Of a DNA stretch of 64,000 nucleotides, positions 56,154 through 64,000 are shown piece by piece. The stretch is from Staphylococcus lugdunensis. Lineage in GTDB: Bacteria; Bacillota; Bacilli; Staphylococcales; Staphylococcaceae. Below the pieces are notes generated by a model. That model was given only the letters and a program-made list of their open reading frames with translations. It searched no databases and was not told the origin of the DNA. How positions within the stretch are numbered: position 1 is the stretch's first letter; the number at the start of each line of letters is the position of its first letter. The position numbers were made by a program, and so were the translations under genes. The DNA is taken from the NCBI RefSeq assembly GCF_002901705.1, contig NZ_PPPV01000016.1, forward strand, positions 454,722 to 518,721. The letters are read 5' to 3'.

Positions 56154-57779
56154 TTATAAATTATCGTCTTCGTCATTATTCTCTCTTACTTGAACGATAC
56201 GCAATGAACGACGTTCTACTTCTTTCAATTTATCCGCACGAGTTTCCAGTTTAATTCTATCTTTACTCAAGGTAATAATAAACGATACCATCATGCAAAT
56301 AAAGATGACAATCAGTGGCACACTGGCTAATATTGACGCAGTTTTTAGCACCTCTAACGCACGTTCGCCACCCACTAACATGAGTGAAAATGGTAATAAG
56401 CATAATGCAAAAGCCCAGAATAAACGATTCGCTTTTAATGGTTCACCTAATACTTTCTTCTGTGTTGCTGCCGCTAAAATGTACGACCCAGAATCAAATG
56501 TCGTTGCTAAGAATAAAAACGCAGAAAGCAAGAATAGGACAATGACTGTTGTTGGAAAAGGTAATTGATGCATTACTTCGATAATCGTCGCTTCAGTACC
56601 ATGACTATTTAAATATTGAATAACGTTGAATTGTTCAGAAATTTGTAGGTATACTGCGTAGTTTCCAAATATACCAAAGAACAACACACATCCTAATGTT
56701 CCATAAACAATCGTACCTAATATGACTTCTTTTAGTCTTCTACCTTTAGAAATCCGCGCAATAAACAGTCCAATAAATGGTGCGTAAACAAGCCACCATG
56801 ACCAATAAAAAATCGTCCAATCTTGAGGGAAATTCGTTTCTTTACGTCCTTTAATTCCACCAAATGGTTCCATCCACGTTGCCATGTGGAAAAAGTCACG
56901 TAACATATTACCAAATCCTGTAATTGTTGTTTCCATAATAAAGATGGTTGGCCCAACGATAAACACAAATCCTAATAATAAAAATGATAACCATACATTG
57001 ACATCACTTAATTTTTGAATACCCTTTTTTAAACCTGTATATGAACTAATAGCAAAGATCACTGTAATTGTGAAAAGGATAATTGATCGTAGCACCATAT
57101 TTTGTCCATCAAGTCCAGTTAATTTTTCAACGCCAGCTGAGATCATTGGTACACCAAGCGCTAATGATGTTGCAGCTCCTCCTAACAAACCGAAGATAAA
57201 GAGTACATCTACAAGCTTACCTAAAAACTTGTCTGTCTGACCTTTGAGCACAGGACGACACGCTTGGCTAATTTTATAAATTGGTTGCTTTTTTACAAAG
57301 ACCAAGTATCCAATCGGAAGTGCTGGCAAGACATAAATTGCCCAAGCAATTGGTCCCCAATGGAACATACCATACTGTGTCGCAAACGTTAATGCTTGAT
57401 CTGACATTGGTTTCGCTCCATTTGGAGGCACTTGATAATAATATGCCCATTCAATAACACCCCAGTATAAAATATCAGAACCTATACCTGCACAAAACAG
57501 CATAGATGCCCAACTGAAATTGCTGAACTCCGGCTTATCACTTGCTTTACCCAAAGTGACATTCCCATATTTACCAAATGCTATGTAAAGTACGAAACAT
57601 AAAATTGCAAGTCCAATAAATAAATATAAGGAACCTATAGAATTAGAAATAGCACTATTAATATCTGTAATGACCTTTTCACTTGCAGACGGAAAAGCCA
57701 TCATTGGAATGACTGCTAACAATAAAATGACTACCGTACCTATAAAGGTAGGCCAATCCATTATTTTCTCTTTTTTCAA
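56154..57779 (-). CDS. cudT: BCCT family choline transporter
   Basis: 541 residues from the TTG at 57779 (AAAGGAGG 7 bases upstream; the longer frame has no site). Twelve membrane helices. Betaine/choline/carnitine transporter marks: MLFCAGIGSDILYWGVIEWAYYY, and the aromatic-box region WTIFYWSWWLVYAPFIGLFIARISKGR. The C-terminal tail is charged (ETRADKLKEVERRSLRIVQ), possibly osmosensing. It carries choline in with sodium or protons for BetA/BetB. The symbol follows the staphylococcal cud locus. Confidence 0.92.
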   Translation of the reverse strand: MKKEKIMDWPTFIGTVVILLLAVIPMMAFPSASEKVITDINSAISNSIGSLYLFIGLAILCFVLYIAFGKYGNVTLGKASDKPEFSNFSWASMLFCAGIGSDILYWGVIEWAYYYQVPPNGAKPMSDQALTFATQYGMFHWGPIAWAIYVLPALPIGYLVFVKKQPIYKISQACRPVLKGQTDKFLGKLVDVLFIFGLLGGAATSLALGVPMISAGVEKLTGLDGQNMVLRSIILFTITVIFAISSYTGLKKGIQKLSDVNVWLSFLLLGFVFIVGPTIFIMETTITGFGNMLRDFFHMATWMEPFGGIKGRKETNFPQDWTIFYWSWWLVYAPFIGLFIARISKGRRLKEVILGTIVYGTLGCVLFFGIFGNYAVYLQISEQFNVIQYLNSHGTEATIIEVMHQLPFPTTVIVLFLLSAFLFLATTFDSGSYILAAATQKKVLGEPLKANRLFWAFALCLLPFSLMLVGGERALEVLKTASILASVPLIVIFICMMVSFIITLSKDRIKLETRADKLKEVERRSLRIVQVRENNDEDDNL

Positions 57780-58330
57780 TGTTGATCCTCCTTTAGTATC
57801 GATAAAGATTGAAACTTTGAAAATATGGTTATCAAACAAATTGTTATTAATTCACAAAATTGACAATATCTAAAAAAACATAATAATGCAAATTCAATAC
57901 AAAATTATAGTTAGTAATAAGTGAATAATTATATATTATGTCATTTTACAAGCAGAGAGAACATTGCCAAAATAACAGTGTTAAGTTTGGATTTAACAAA
58001 CTAAACGCTCAATGCCTATGCTTTTATTTGAATTAATATACATATTTAGTGAATATATATTTATTTTCAAATCGTACTTTATTGATAAAAAAAGAGACTG
58101 AAACATCGATTTCTCTGACAAGATAAGGAACAATCTGGAGTATAAATGAAATGGGTTAAAATTAAAACGCAAAAATTTTCTTCAAATATGGTTTCCACAA
58201 TATCATTAATATAGTAAGAGGTATTAAAACTGAAGATTTTTATTGGTAGCGTACATATTGAGTTATGTTATTTTTTTAAAAATATTTTAAATATTAATAA
58301 GTCATATTTATGGCAAGACTCCGAGGATGC
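57780..58330. other. AT-rich region upstream of cudT
   Basis: No gene. The cudT promoter is close to the start codon. Around 58088-58130 a partial GAGACTGAAACA...TTTCTCTGAC block hints at a decayed hairpin-repeat end. Nothing else supported. Confidence 0.4.
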
Positions 58331-58349
58331 ATCAACCCAACAGAAAGAA

Positions 58350-58510
58350 ATGCAAAGCACATTTCACCAAGCAAAGCAAGTTGGGGTCGGGGCCCCAACA
58401 AAGAGAATTTCGAGCAGAAATTCACCAAACAAAGCAAGTTGGGGTCGGGGCCCCAACAAAGAGAATTTCGAGCAGAAATTCGCCAAGCAAAGCAAGTTGG
58501 GGTTAAGAAA
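58350..58510. repeat. STAR-type tandem repeat with 58-bp unit
   Basis: The palindrome-containing block TTGGGGTCGGGGCCCCAAC begins at 58381 and 58439, and a truncated third (TTGGGGTT) at 58497, so the unit is exactly 58 bp. Between lies AAAGAGAATTTCGAGCAG, AAATTC, and CCAA-CAAAGCAAG. This matches the S. aureus STAR layout (GGGGCCCC core with GC-rich spacer), an element also common in S. lugdunensis. The two full units differ at two positions (CACCAAACAAAG versus CGCCAAGCAAAG). Confidence 0.85.
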
Positions 58511-58566
58511 GCTTTCTCCTAAGCTAGCAAGCCCATAATTCAAAGTACTGTAAAAAATAACTGTAT

Positions 58567-58720
58567 AGGACATCATTATATTTTAGACTATGAGCGATAT
58601 ATATTGGCAGTAGTTGACTGGATTGAAAATACGTTTATACCAAGCTTTTTTCAATCCCAGCCAACCTTGCCAGGGCGAGACTAGGAATTCATTATGAATT
58701 CTGTCTCGCTCCCTATTTTT
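58567..58720. repeat. Dispersed intergenic hairpin repeat, copy 8 (inverted orientation)
   Basis: GGACATCATTATATTTTAGAC, GGCAGTAGTTGACTGGATTGAAAA with TTTTTTCAATCCCAGCCAA, then CAGGGCGAGAC, GAATTCATTATGAATTC and GTCTCGCTCCC, ending in a T run. It is just downstream of the Dcu-type transporter gene. Confidence 0.8.
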
Positions 58721-58761
58721 CCTAAGAATGATGTTCTAGATTCGTAAATAATTTACTACTA

Positions 58762-60054
58762 TTAATAACCTAATATTGCTTTAATTGAAAAACCAATAAG
58801 CACTGACACCGTAATCATAAAGAATCCAGGAATAATAAAGCTGGTCACTTTAGTACGCTTCGTTTCATCTAAATCAACTGCAAAGAGTAAAGTAGGTTGT
58901 GCTGGGATGACAAAGTTCACATTTATCGTTTGCACCATAGCAACAAAAAACATTGGTGGGATACCTATACTAAGAACAATAGGAAACATAATCGAAGCTG
59001 TTGCAGTCTGTGATATGACAACTATCGCTACAATAGAGACTAAAAGAATAACTAACCATGGTGCTACTTGAATCACAGCACCTACATCTTCCTTTAAAAT
59101 TTTTAAATTTTGAGGTGCATTAAATACCGTGGCACCTAACCATCCAGGTCCAAGAACCGCAAATAAAGCACCTATAGCTGATTGTGTAATGTGTGATGAT
59201 AAGATATCCGTCGTATCAATTTTATTTAATAATAGATTAATCGCAGCAGCTAAATACATAAAGAATTGAACAATTTCAGTCATCGTTACTTCTACTGACT
59301 TACCATCTATATTAAAGCTTGGCATCAATTGCGGAAAAATTCCAAATGTTAATATCCCGACTACACATAATAAGAAACTAGCCACACCAAGTTTTACTTT
59401 TGATGGAAACGTGGTTGGTACTTTGACTTCTAAATCTTTCAATTCAAAGCGTTGTGCTTGTTCTTTTTTACGTCCAGCCAAAGTACAAAATACACTTAAT
59501 AGCAACATTGTCAAAATTGCTGTAGGAAAAACAACACTTAAATATTTGCCCATGCTAATGTCATAACCTGCTAACACCGAGGTGATATAAGCTGTAGCTG
59601 CAGCTGCAGGACTACATAGCAATGCTAAGTTTGCTGTCAATACAGAGGCAATCAAAGGGCGTCTAGGTTGAATACCTGCTTTCATTGCTGTTTTCGCAAT
59701 AATCGGTTCTAATGATAAAGCAATATTCGCAGTACCAATACCAAAAACAAAGATAAAGACAATAATCGGTGAAATAAAAATAATAGATTTTGGATATTTT
59801 TCAATCACTTTAGAAGCTAGGTATACTAAATAATCTATACCGCCTGTTGACTGGAGTGTACCCCCAGCAATACCAATAGAAAGAATAATTAAGACTGCTG
59901 TAACTGGGGCAGATCCAGGAGGTAATTGAAAAACAAATATCATAATGAGTTGCGCCACAATTGCGAAAATACCACAACCTAAAGCGCCTGCAGTTCGTAA
60001 TCCTAATAAAATAGCTGCAATCATAATTCCTATTTCTATGGCAAAAAGAATCAT
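58762..60054 (-). CDS. Anaerobic C4-dicarboxylate transporter (DcuA/DcuB family)
   Basis: 430 residues from ATG 60054 (AGGAG 8 bases upstream). About 10-12 helices: MILFAIEIGIMIAAILLGLRTAGALGCGIFAIV, IGIAGGTLQSTGGIDYLVYLA, IVFIFVFGIGTANIALSLEPIIA and LTANLALLCSPAAAATAYITSVLAG are the Dcu signature parts, as is QTATASIMFPIVLSIGIPP. The family exchanges fumarate, succinate, malate or aspartate in anaerobic growth. It is followed downstream by hairpin repeat copy 8 and lies near the anaerobic nrdDG genes, which fits low-oxygen physiology. Confidence 0.9.
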   Translation of the reverse strand: MILFAIEIGIMIAAILLGLRTAGALGCGIFAIVAQLIMIFVFQLPPGSAPVTAVLIILSIGIAGGTLQSTGGIDYLVYLASKVIEKYPKSIIFISPIIVFIFVFGIGTANIALSLEPIIAKTAMKAGIQPRRPLIASVLTANLALLCSPAAAATAYITSVLAGYDISMGKYLSVVFPTAILTMLLLSVFCTLAGRKKEQAQRFELKDLEVKVPTTFPSKVKLGVASFLLCVVGILTFGIFPQLMPSFNIDGKSVEVTMTEIVQFFMYLAAAINLLLNKIDTTDILSSHITQSAIGALFAVLGPGWLGATVFNAPQNLKILKEDVGAVIQVAPWLVILLVSIVAIVVISQTATASIMFPIVLSIGIPPMFFVAMVQTINVNFVIPAQPTLLFAVDLDETKRTKVTSFIIPGFFMITVSVLIGFSIKAILGY

Positions 60055-60180
60055 AATCTTAACTCCTAACACAATTTCTTTGTGATATTTTTAACATTAA
60101 ATATTTTATCACTATAGAATGCAAAAAGTATACAAAAATGTATATATATTTGTCTTATAATAACTTAAATTGTGACAAAA

Positions 60181-60218
60181 ATAAAAGAGATGCGTCACTT
60201 CGACGCTATCCCTCTTAA
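60181..60218 (-). terminator. Terminator after the small membrane-protein gene
   Basis: On the minus strand AAGAGGGATAGCGTC pairs with GACGCATCTCTT (two bulges) around GAAGT, with a T-rich tail. Its position supports a real transcript upstream. Confidence 0.6.
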
Positions 60219-60222
60219 ATAT

Positions 60223-60343
60223 TTATTTATTTTGTGATGATTGTTTTTTCTGGCGCTGTTTGCGATAGTGACGTTCTTCTAATATTGAACCAACAATCAA
60301 AAATAGCTATGAGCCATTGCCCGATGATGATGATTAACTTCAT
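60223..60343 (-). pseudogene. Small membrane protein, probably frameshifted
   Basis: ATG 60343 has GGAGTGAT 7 bases upstream and encodes MKLIIIIGQWLIAI. It then continues in frame as FDCWFNIRRTSLSQTAPEK to a stop at 60227. In the other frame the coding sense is better: LIVGSILEERHYRKQRQKKQ and a stop at 60223, giving one membrane helix with a basic tail. Deleting one base from the five-A run at 60299-60303 joins them. Either a 38-residue protein is real or a one-base insertion has broken a 39-residue one. It lies between nrdG and the Dcu gene. Confidence 0.45.
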
Positions 60344-60408
60344 ATACATCACTCCTATGCACCTTAACTCATGCACTTATACTATTTATTTTCCCTATTA
60401 CTTTATGT

Positions 60409-60945
60409 TTAATCTTCTACATAAATGACTGGGGTTCCTTTTTTTAAGGATGCTGGAACATTAATGACACGTTGATTTAATGAACCTTTATAAGCTAAAT
60501 TAGGTTGAAATAGCGCTTGTATAAATGGACCGTCTACTAAGACATCAATCAAAGATAATAGTTGATATCTTATTCCTGCATCATGACTTAAATATTCATA
60601 CAAAAATCCTGTCCATACCCACAATGATTTGCGGTGTCCAAACTTTTGACGAAAGGCACGAGCAACTTTCAAGGTAATATCAACATTACAAAATGGTTCA
60701 CCACCGAGTATACTCAATCCAGCAATATAGTCCGGTTCACAGTAGTGCAAAATTGCTTCAAGCGTTTCATCATTAAAGGGTTCGCCGTAAGTAAAACGTT
60801 GAGCAGCTACATTGTAACATCCTTCGCATAGAAAGGGACAACCTGATACATACATGCTGACGCGAACGCCTTCACCATCAACAAAACTATGTTGTTCAAT
60901 TTTGGCAATATAACCACGACCTTCTGTAACGTCAAGTACACTCAT
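60409..60945 (-). CDS. nrdG: Anaerobic ribonucleoside-triphosphate reductase activating protein
   Basis: 178 residues. Radical-SAM activase that installs the glycyl radical in NrdD. The iron-sulfur motif is VSGCPFLCEGCYN (CxxxCxxC), followed by LSILGGEPFCN (GGEP SAM-binding). The other family segments are RKSLWVWTGFLYE and VDGPFI. It starts one base after the nrdD stop, so translation is coupled. Confidence 0.95.
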   Translation of the reverse strand: MSVLDVTEGRGYIAKIEQHSFVDGEGVRVSMYVSGCPFLCEGCYNVAAQRFTYGEPFNDETLEAILHYCEPDYIAGLSILGGEPFCNVDITLKVARAFRQKFGHRKSLWVWTGFLYEYLSHDAGIRYQLLSLIDVLVDGPFIQALFQPNLAYKGSLNQRVINVPASLKKGTPVIYVED

Positions 60946-60946
60946 T

Positions 60947-62794
60947 TTATTTTGGTTCCTTCATATGTTTAACTCTTGCGCAAATTTCTTTTTGACGTCC
61001 TTCAATCACAGGTCGTTGTACTGGATTTCCTAAATAACCACATGTTCGTTTGACCACATCTACTGTTTTAGGATCATGATTACCACAATGTGGACATGTA
61101 TATCCTTGAGCAGTTGTTTCAAAATCTCCTTCATAGCCACATTCATAACAACGATCAATTGGTATATTTGTTCCTAAATAACCAACTTTATCGTAGGCAT
61201 AGTCCCAAACCGCTTCAAGCGCCTTTAAATTATGATTTAATTTTGGATATTCGCAATAGTGAATAAATCCACCGCTTGCATAGTATGGATAATCCTTTTC
61301 GAAATCTATTTTTTCAAAAGGTGTAATATCTTTTCGCACATCATAATGAAATGAATTTTGATAGTACCCTTTATCCGTAATATCTGGTATAGAGCCAAAT
61401 CGTTCATAATCTAAGCGGCAAAAACGGTCTGTCAATGATTCGCTCGGTGTACTATAAATACTGAACCAAACGTCCGTCTCTTCCGTCCATTCTAATTGAT
61501 AATCCTTCATTTCTTTTAATATATCTAATGTAAAGGCCTTGGCATCTGGATTTGTTTCCCAGTTTGGACCATAAAATACAGTAGCTGCTTCATATAACCC
61601 AATATAACCCATAGAAATCGTAGCACGGCGATGTTTAAATAAATCTGTAACATCTTCACCTTCTTGTAATTTATATTTAAAGGCGCCACTTTTATACAAA
61701 ATCGGAGCATTTTCAGGAACCGCTTGTGCAACACGCTCAATACGATAAAGTAAGGCTTCATGTAAAATATCCATACGCTCATGGAAAAGTCGCCAAAACG
61801 TTAACTTATCGCCTTGAGACTCAATCGCAATACGCGGAATATTTAATGTTACGACACCTAAATTACATCGACCACTATTCTCAAATTGCCCTTGAGCATC
61901 ACGCCAAGCTGGTAAAAATGAACGACAACCCATAGGTGCTTTAAAATCACCTAAAATATCAACCAGTGTATCGTAGTTTAAAACATCTGGGTACATGCGT
62001 TTCGTTGAGCATTTTAAAGCGAGTTGCTTAACGTCATAATTAGGGTCTTCTTCGCTAAAATTAACGCCTTTTTTTATCGTAAAGACTAATTTTGGAAAGA
62101 TTGCAGTAATTCTATTTTTACCTAGTCCTTTGATACGTGTGTTCAAAATTGCCTGTTGAATTTTTCGACTTAGTTTATCTGTTCCTAAACCAAATCCAAG
62201 TGTTACAAATGGCGTTTGACCGTTTGATGTGTACAATGTGTTTATTTCATACTCTAAACTTTCTATAGCATCATTAACATCTTTAGTTACTTGTTGATCT
62301 ACATAATCTTCTATAGCATCTGCTCTAACAAATGTTTCAGCAACTTTGCGGTGATGTGCTTCATTATGTCGTGCATATGTACTAAGTAATTCATCAACAC
62401 GGTCGACCGTGCAGCCACCATATTGGCTACTAGAAACATTGGCAATAATTTGTACAAGTTGTGCGGACGCCGTTTGAATTGATTTCGGTGTAGTGACATT
62501 GGCGTTCCCAATCTCAAACCCATGCTGTAACATTGATGTTGCATCAATTAAGCAGCAGTTTGTTAAAGGTTGGAATGGGTGATAATCTAAATCATGAAAA
62601 TGTATATCTCCATTCTTATGTGCTTGTGCGACTCTTTTAGGTAATAAATGTTGTAATGCATATGACTTTGAAACGACACCTGCTGTTAAATCACGCATCG
62701 TTGAAAATGTATTGCTATCTTTATTGGCATTCTCATTTACAATTGCTGGATCTTTGGTAATGAGACCTTGTAATTCAGCTTCAAGTTGTTTCAT
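60947..62794 (-). CDS. nrdD: Anaerobic ribonucleoside-triphosphate reductase
   Basis: 615 residues from ATG 62794 (GGA 12 bases upstream); the ATG at 62803 touches that site and is less likely. Makes deoxynucleoside triphosphates without oxygen. Segments: NANKDSNTFSTMRDLTAGVVSKSYAL, YHPFQPLTNCCLIDATSML and SSSQYGGCTVDRVDELL (active cysteines), and the C-terminal zinc site CYECGYEG...YTCPHCGNHD followed by the glycyl-radical loop RTCGYLG. The operon is nrdD-nrdG. Two NrdR boxes lie upstream. Confidence 0.96.
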   Translation of the reverse strand: MKQLEAELQGLITKDPAIVNENANKDSNTFSTMRDLTAGVVSKSYALQHLLPKRVAQAHKNGDIHFHDLDYHPFQPLTNCCLIDATSMLQHGFEIGNANVTTPKSIQTASAQLVQIIANVSSSQYGGCTVDRVDELLSTYARHNEAHHRKVAETFVRADAIEDYVDQQVTKDVNDAIESLEYEINTLYTSNGQTPFVTLGFGLGTDKLSRKIQQAILNTRIKGLGKNRITAIFPKLVFTIKKGVNFSEEDPNYDVKQLALKCSTKRMYPDVLNYDTLVDILGDFKAPMGCRSFLPAWRDAQGQFENSGRCNLGVVTLNIPRIAIESQGDKLTFWRLFHERMDILHEALLYRIERVAQAVPENAPILYKSGAFKYKLQEGEDVTDLFKHRRATISMGYIGLYEAATVFYGPNWETNPDAKAFTLDILKEMKDYQLEWTEETDVWFSIYSTPSESLTDRFCRLDYERFGSIPDITDKGYYQNSFHYDVRKDITPFEKIDFEKDYPYYASGGFIHYCEYPKLNHNLKALEAVWDYAYDKVGYLGTNIPIDRCYECGYEGDFETTAQGYTCPHCGNHDPKTVDVVKRTCGYLGNPVQRPVIEGRQKEICARVKHMKEPK

Positions 62795-62807
62795 AAAAAT
62801 CATTCCA

Positions 62808-62858
62808 TTTCTATATATAGTACTTATATTAAACTTATAACACTATATATAGTATTTC
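62808..62858. promoter_or_regulatory. Tandem NrdR boxes upstream of nrdD
   Basis: Two copies of CTATATATAG occur at 62811-62820 and 62843-62852, with centres 32 bp apart (three helical turns). The right box extends to ACACTATATATAGTATT, close to the NrdR consensus ACACWATATATWGTGT. Known NrdR operators come as pairs spaced about 31-32 bp. Binding represses ribonucleotide reductase genes when dATP is sufficient. Confidence 0.8.
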
Positions 62859-62928
62859 AAATAAAAACCCACATGTTAACATAACTGTCAAAGAGTTGTT
62901 AATAATCCTTGAACTTTGAGCAGCAGGC

Positions 62929-62974
62929 AATAAAAAATCCTACAATATTGTTGAAGCACAATATTGTAGGATGA
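62929..62974 (-). terminator. Terminator of the ssaA-like gene
   Basis: A 15-bp perfect stem (ATCCTACAATATTGT with its complement at 62958-62972) and a U-rich tail on the minus strand. Confidence 0.88.
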
Positions 62975-62991
62975 ACCGTTCAAATAGTTGA

Positions 62992-63762
62992 TTATGAGAT
63001 GTAATTGTAAGAGCTTGCTTGACTTGCTGAAATTGTACGTGTAGAGACAACGCCAGGTCCGCCATTGTAATTCATTTCTGATACTTTAACTGAACCATCA
63101 CTATTGACTTTTTCAACATAAGCGACATGACCATATGCACCTTGAGATGTTTGCATTACCGCACCTTGTTTTGGTGAATTGCTAACATTATAGCCTTCTG
63201 ATGCAGCTGCGCTAGCCCAGTTACTTGCGTTACCCCATGTAGAGCCAATTTTTCCGCCTACTTTATCAAAAACGTAATACGTACATTGACCTGCTGTGTA
63301 TAGGTTTGAGCTTGATCCTGATTTACCTGAAAATGCTGAACCACCACTAGTATTTGAAGCATGACTTGATGGTGCTTGTGTAGTTGTTACTTTAACATTT
63401 CTATCAGAAGTTGAATAGCTAGCACCTAATCCGCCACCATTGTTTGCGTGATATGCTTGAGTTTGTGGCTGATAGTTTTGACTATATTGCGTATTGTAGT
63501 TGTAGTTTTGAGTGCCTGCTGTGTTTGTATAATTATATGAATAGTATTGACCTTGTTGTGCTTGGTTTGGACTCCAATTACCTTGCCAAGTGTAGTGATA
63601 ATTACCTTGTTGGTCAATTGTATATGAATAGCTATAAGAATATGGATCATTTGGATTATAACCATTATTGTTTTGTTCAGCAGCGTGTGCGTCATGACCT
63701 CCTGCGAGTGCAATTGTTGCAAATCCTGCTGTTGCGATTGTAGCTGTAGCGATCTTTTTCAT
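62992..63762 (-). CDS. ssaA: CHAP-domain secretory antigen SsaA-like protein
   Basis: 256 residues from ATG 63762 (AGGAGG upstream; the longer frame is not needed). The signal peptide ([27 protein letters not shown]) leads to an N/Y/Q-rich low-complexity middle ([21 protein letters not shown], and [12 protein letters not shown]). The CHAP amidase follows: [18 protein letters not shown] with the catalytic cysteine, [12 protein letters not shown] with the histidine and EMNYNGGPG with the asparagine. Such proteins trim peptidoglycan cross-bridges in the wall and are under WalKR. The symbol is by family; staphylococci have several paralogues. Confidence 0.92.
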   Translation of the reverse strand: MKKIATATIATAGFATIALAGGHDAHAAEQNNNGYNPNDPYSYSYSYTIDQQGNYHYTWQGNWSPNQAQQGQYYSYNYTNTAGTQNYNYNTQYSQNYQPQTQAYHANNGGGLGASYSTSDRNVKVTTTQAPSSHASNTSGGSAFSGKSGSSSNLYTAGQCTYYVFDKVGGKIGSTWGNASNWASAAASEGYNVSNSPKQGAVMQTSQGAYGHVAYVEKVNSDGSVKVSEMNYNGGPGVVSTRTISASQASSYNYIS

Positions 63763-63904
63763 AATTAAATATCCTCCTAAATTCATTTAAATAATGATTT
63801 CTTTATCTCGTGGCTACCTTCAAGTTACAAAACATGATTAATTTTTTTCTCGTTGTTTCAACGACAAATCACACTCTATCAGAAAAATAAGCTGCTGTGT
63901 GCGT

Positions 63905-63921
63905 TGTTAATATTTTGTAAA
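63905..63921. promoter_or_regulatory. WalR-type box upstream of the ssaA-like gene
   Basis: TGTTAA-TATTT-TGTAAA fits the WalR (YycF) direct-repeat consensus TGTWAH-N5-TGTWAH exactly. It is on the plus strand, about 140 bases upstream of the start. No gene was seen in 63763-64000. Confidence 0.65.
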
Positions 63922-64000
63922 AGAATCATAATAAACAGTCGTTCAATGTAAAACTCATAGCTATTTTGTAACAATCTCTAACAACGATGATGTTGGGAAT

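Noticed and set aside
58350..58510. Possible CRISPR-like array
   Set aside because: The unit is repeated head to tail without unique spacers, and no cas genes are present; it is a STAR-type tandem repeat.
58310..58576. Three overlapping open frames across the STAR element
   Set aside because: They are the tandem repeat read in several frames; the repeated peptides simply mirror the 58-bp unit.
63426..63743. Open frames on both strands opposite or inside the ssaA-like gene
   Set aside because: Shadows of the low-complexity N/Y/Q-rich coding sequence.

Overview
The window is a low-GC Firmicute chromosome segment from a staphylococcus. The core genes (alsSD, mqo, class I fda, betBA/cudC/cudT, nrdDG, an SsaA-type CHAP protein) and the dispersed intergenic repeats are typical of that genus. 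A 613-residue tannase lipoprotein and a STAR-type GC-rich repeat together point to Staphylococcus lugdunensis; that species call is inference. No rRNA, tRNA, CRISPR array, prophage or intact insertion sequence was seen.

Layout. 1-2.4 kb: the 3' end of an MFS drug exporter, its DUF4811 partner and a TetR regulator, then a small UPF0291 gene behind a palindromic operator. 2.5-7.7 kb: a divergent cluster around a TetR regulator and one inverted-repeat operator. One arm is DUF2316/NmrA-like reductase/VOC; the other is TetR/SDR/decarboxylase-like amidohydrolase/alpha-beta hydrolase. It looks like an inducible reactive-metabolite or aromatic-compound unit. 8-12.2 kb: a frameshifted fructosamine-kinase-like gene, pyrD, queH and two paralogous membrane proteins. 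12.3-19.6 kb: a LysR gene, the alsS-alsD-lctP operon (acetoin and lactate overflow) and an APC permease. 19.9-26.3 kb: an accessory four-gene operon for a cell-wall glycopolymer; its glycerophosphotransferase is broken by a perfect 13-bp tandem duplication. 26.6-32.1 kb: a frameshifted class III aminotransferase, a MetQ-like lipoprotein under a SAM-I riboswitch, a small membrane protein, an LPETG surface protein and fda. 32.2-37.2 kb: a PadR/FAD-monooxygenase pair with three identical operators, a LysR gene cut by one stop codon, and the tannase. 37.3-41.6 kb: a beta-glucoside utilisation locus (GH1, PTS EIIBCA, divergent GntR, twin operators). 41.9-49 kb: mqo, ppdK with its regulatory kinase/phosphorylase, and an acyl-CoA synthetase. 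49.6-57.8 kb: an ABM/YozE-like pair, an M20 amidohydrolase and the choline-to-glycine-betaine locus. 58-64 kb: STAR repeat, Dcu-type transporter, anaerobic ribonucleotide reductase with tandem NrdR boxes, and an SsaA-like CHAP protein with a WalR-type site.

Two themes recur. First, four accessory genes carry a single small lesion (8.1, 23.6, 27.0 and 34.66 kb), and a fifth, very small gene (60.3 kb) probably does; some may be reversible, recent, or sequencing errors. Second, a ~150-bp multi-hairpin repeat occurs eight times and sits at five of the eight convergent gene junctions, with simple terminators at the other three. The most interesting candidate system is the possibly phase-variable wall-polymer operon at 19.9-26.3 kb.
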